DNA of 64,000 nucleotides from Enterobacteriaceae bacterium B14 (lineage in GTDB: Bacteria; Pseudomonadota; Gammaproteobacteria; Enterobacterales; Enterobacteriaceae): assembly GCA_000307305.1 (NCBI GenBank), contig DF158887.1, positions 1 through 64,000 on the forward strand. The letters are read 5' to 3'. Positions 61,399 to 64,000 of the stretch are shown piece after piece (position 1 is the first letter of the stretch; each line of letters starts with the position of its first letter). Made by a program: the position numbers and the translations under genes. A model generated the notes under the pieces. The model searched no databases. It was not told where the DNA came from and saw only the letters and a list, made by a program, of their open reading frames with translations.

Positions 61399-63195
61399 TC
61401 ACCCAGCCCCAACCCCAATCTCAGCGTCAGCCCCTATATCCTCATGCTCGCTCAACTGGCTCGCCGCCAACTGCAACTGATACATCTGCTGATACCGCCC
61501 CTGCTGAGACAAAAGCTGCTGATGAGTCCCCTGCTCCACGGCTACCCCACGATGCAGAACCAAAATAGAATCCGCATCCACAATGGTTGAAAGCCGATGC
61601 GCAATCACCACCAGCGTGGTGTGCTCACGCACAATACTCAACGCACGTTGAATCGCCTGCTCTGTACCAGAATCAATGTTAGCGGTCGCCTCATCCAGTA
61701 TCAGTATCTGTGGTGCCTGCACCAATACCCGCGCCAAGGCCAGTAACTGCTTCTGCCCCACAGAGAGATTATTCCCCTGCTCACCAAGATGAGTCTGGAT
61801 CCCCTGAGGCATACTGCGCACAAGCTCAGCTAGCTGAACAGTTTCAAGCGCGTTCCAGACCGTATCCTCATCAATATTCCGCCCAAGCGTCACATTAGAA
61901 AATACCGACTCTGCCAAAACCACCGGATCCTGCTGCACCATAGCGACGCCCTGACGTAATGCGCCATGGCTTAATCCCATCAAGTCACGCCCATCAAGCC
62001 GGATACTCCCTTTTTCAACGGGATAGTAGCCCATAAGTAAGTTAGCTAACGTACTCTTACCGCTACCAGTATGACCCACCAAGGCCACAAACCCACGAGA
62101 TGGCACAGATAGCGAGATATGCTGTAAGACGGCTCGGCCTTCTCTATATGAGAACGTAAGGTCATTAACCTCAATACTCCCGCTCTTCAGCAACTGAGCA
62201 TCTTCACCATAATGCTGCTGCGGTGCATCCATCAGCTCAAAAATACGCTCACCTGCAACCGCCGCCTGCTGCAAAATGGTCAGCTGTGAAGTCAGTTCAA
62301 TAAGCGGTTCATTCAAGCGGCTCAAATAGTTGATAAAGGCATACAGAACCCCAACCCCCACGCTACCTGCCGGACTCACCCCAAACATCAACAGCAATCC
62401 GCTCAATATCACGGCAAACAGCAGGCTGAGCAACGGACGAAGCAAGAACCCCTCTAGCCGCAGTGTCTTCATTCGGGCGTGATAGTGAGAGCGGCTAGAA
62501 TCCAACATCTTCTTCCCAAACCACTCTTGCTGCCTAAATTGCTGAATGACACCCATGCCATTGATGGTTTCATTAAAACCGTTATTTATCTCCGCTAACA
62601 AGCTCCTCACCCGACGAACCACTGGCGTACTGTAGTGGTTATATAGCGCCATCAGCACCATTACCGCAGGGAAGATACAGATAGAGATAAGCGCCATCCG
62701 CCAATCGAGGCTAAACATAGCAACCAACATCGCCCCCACCAATGCCGCGCTGCGCAACACGGTAGAGACTACGGTGACATAGAGATCTCGAATCACTTCC
62801 GTATCGTTAGTCACTCGTGAAATAAGTTGCCCCACAGGCTGAGTATCAAACGAAGACAACGGCTGCCTCAGTGCAGCATCCATCACGTCACTACGTAAGC
62901 GCTGTACCACGCCCACCGCCGCACGGTTAAACAGGATAGCCTGTATGTAATTAAGAGATGCCGCTGATATTTGTAGCAGGAGATAAACCGCAGCCAGCCC
63001 TATCACTTTCCCCAACGGCAGATTGCCCGTTGTTACCATGTTATCGATGAAATAGCTGATAAGAAGCGGCCCACAGACTTCGGCGATAGCCGCAACCCAT
63101 AGGAGTAATACCGCCTGAGTTAATGGTTTTTTATACGCCGTCCCGTAAGAAAAAAGTCGCTTAAGCGTCGGCCAAATATGTTGAAATTTACGCAT
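61399..63195 (-). CDS. mdlB: ABC multidrug exporter half-transporter MdlB
   Basis: 598 residues. Six membrane helices (about 1-310) then an ATPase domain with Walker [10 protein letters not shown], signature [17 protein letters not shown], Walker [13 protein letters not shown] and H-loop IAHRL. MdlA and MdlB form a heterodimeric exporter of unknown substrate. The start overlaps the mdlA stop by 8 bp. Order glnK-amtB beside mdlAB matches E. coli. Confidence 0.95.
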   Translation of the reverse strand: MRKFQHIWPTLKRLFSYGTAYKKPLTQAVLLLWVAAIAEVCGPLLISYFIDNMVTTGNLPLGKVIGLAAVYLLLQISAASLNYIQAILFNRAAVGVVQRLRSDVMDAALRQPLSSFDTQPVGQLISRVTNDTEVIRDLYVTVVSTVLRSAALVGAMLVAMFSLDWRMALISICIFPAVMVLMALYNHYSTPVVRRVRSLLAEINNGFNETINGMGVIQQFRQQEWFGKKMLDSSRSHYHARMKTLRLEGFLLRPLLSLLFAVILSGLLLMFGVSPAGSVGVGVLYAFINYLSRLNEPLIELTSQLTILQQAAVAGERIFELMDAPQQHYGEDAQLLKSGSIEVNDLTFSYREGRAVLQHISLSVPSRGFVALVGHTGSGKSTLANLLMGYYPVEKGSIRLDGRDLMGLSHGALRQGVAMVQQDPVVLAESVFSNVTLGRNIDEDTVWNALETVQLAELVRSMPQGIQTHLGEQGNNLSVGQKQLLALARVLVQAPQILILDEATANIDSGTEQAIQRALSIVREHTTLVVIAHRLSTIVDADSILVLHRGVAVEQGTHQQLLSQQGRYQQMYQLQLAASQLSEHEDIGADAEIGVGAG

Positions 63196-64000
63196 TGGCT
63201 ACCTCTTCGCTCTCTTCTTCATCCAGTGCAGCCTCAAGCTGTTGATAGCGATACATGTCGCTGTACCAACCCGCTTGATGGGAAAGAAAATTATGGGTTC
63301 CACGCTGGGAGACACTCGCTTTTTGTAATACCAAGATTTCATTGGCTTCAGTTAAAGCCGATAGTCGATGGGCACTGATAATAATGGTTCGGTTTTCACC
63401 CCAGCCACGCAAATTATGCAATATCTGGAACTCAGTCCTGCCATCAACGGCAGACAGTGCATCATCCAGAATCAAAATTTCAGCATCTAACAGCAGTGCA
63501 CGGGCAATGGAGATCCGCTGTTTCTGCCCACCGGATAGCATGACCCCTCTCTCTCCTACCTCAGTCTCATAGCCTTGAGGAAGTTGCAGAATATCGTCGT
63601 GCACACAGGCCAGTCTGGCTGCCTCTTCGATCTGCTCCTGAGTGGCATCCGGCTTGCCTAATGCAATATTACGGGCGACGCTATCAGAGAAGAGGAATGG
63701 CGTTTGGCTAACCACAGACAAGCGCGCCCGCCAATCATCCAGCTTAAGCTCGGTGAGCGGGAAACCTTGATAGCAAATCTTGCCATCGGTCACGTCAAAC
63801 TGACGTTGGATAAGTGCCAGAAGGGTACTTTTCCCTGAGCCGGTTGGGCCACATAGCCCCAACATTTGCCCCGGTTGCAGTGAGAACTGAATATCGTGTA
63901 GCGTGACTTTGTCATCTTCTACGTTGTCTTCGTTATCGTTGCCCCTTTGTACGTAGTTAAAACGCTGAATATCCACATCTAAAACACCTCGGCAATCAGT
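63188..64000 (-). CDS. mdlA: ABC multidrug exporter half-transporter MdlA (3' part only)
   Basis: The frame is open to the right edge, so the N-terminal membrane domain and start lie outside. The 270 residues present cover the ATPase domain: Walker [10 protein letters not shown], signature [19 protein letters not shown], Walker [13 protein letters not shown] and H-loop SAHRLS. The C-terminus [16 protein letters not shown] matches E. coli MdlA. A charged insertion ([10 protein letters not shown]) precedes the Walker region. Confidence 0.94.
   Translation of the reverse strand, partial: TDCRGVLDVDIQRFNYVQRGNDNEDNVEDDKVTLHDIQFSLQPGQMLGLCGPTGSGKSTLLALIQRQFDVTDGKICYQGFPLTELKLDDWRARLSVVSQTPFLFSDSVARNIALGKPDATQEQIEEAARLACVHDDILQLPQGYETEVGERGVMLSGGQKQRISIARALLLDAEILILDDALSAVDGRTEFQILHNLRGWGENRTIIISAHRLSALTEANEILVLQKASVSQRGTHNFLSHQAGWYSDMYRYQQLEAALDEEESEEVANA

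Noticed and set aside
60953-61418. Overlapping 106-110 codon frames in the GC-rich element
   Set aside because: Composition is repeat-like (Cys, Arg, Ala), there is no ribosome binding site, and hairpins interrupt them.

Overview
The window is a piece of an enterobacterial (Enterobacterales, Gammaproteobacteria) chromosome. Base composition looks moderately A+T-rich (judged by eye, not computed). The evidence is enteric gene content and order (clpB-pgeF-rluD, bamD, raiA, pheL-pheA, tyrA-aroF, rpsP-rimM-trmD-rplS, luxS-micA-gshA, tRNA-Arg/tRNA-Ser-csrA-alaS-recX-recA, recR-ybaB-dnaX-apt, mscK-acrR-acrAB) and enteric control sites: an rrn P1 promoter, a CRP palindrome before raiA, TyrR boxes, MicA, a LexA box, an AcrR operator and a sigma-54/NtrC region. 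It is not E. coli: recA is visibly divergent, hha is missing, and several neighbours differ. A Budviciaceae-like genus (Pragia, Budvicia, Limnobaculum) is only a guess.

Layout. 1-110: P1 promoter of an rRNA operon reading off the left edge. 282-1013: a DUF4184 membrane protein. 1069-28077: a stretch matching the E. coli 56-58 min region: disaggregase, RluD and PgeF, BamD, ribosome hibernation factor, aromatic amino acid biosynthesis, a lone BtsR-like regulator, the S16/L19 operon, SRP protein Ffh, CorB and YpjD, LuxS, MicA sRNA, GshA, YqaAB, three tRNA-Arg and one tRNA-Ser, CsrA, AlaS, RecX, RecA and PncC.

At about 28.1-28.3 kb the map jumps to the E. coli 10-11 min region: hemH, rnz (an extra gene here), adk, htpG, a decayed gene plus a FrnE-like thiol oxidoreductase, recR-ybaB-dnaX (with a complete programmed frameshift signal), apt, ybaN, priC, a GlsB-like protein, ybaM, mscK, ychN, acrR, acrAB and tomB. 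A yegW/yegVUT module (regulator, sugar kinase, ADP-ribosylglycohydrolase, nucleoside-type transporter) and an unrecognised 465-residue protein follow. Then come 4.5S RNA, atl, ybaY, tesB, amtB, glnK and the heterodimeric ABC exporter genes mdlB and mdlA, the last cut by the right edge.

Most of the window is housekeeping. The least explained parts are the yegTUVW salvage-like module with repeats before yegT, the protein at 55487-56884, the GC-rich hairpin element at about 61.1-61.35 kb, the decayed gene at 33.7-34.28 kb, tomB without hha, the orphan BtsR and the divergent RecA. I saw no CRISPR array, prophage, insertion sequence or recognisable defence island.
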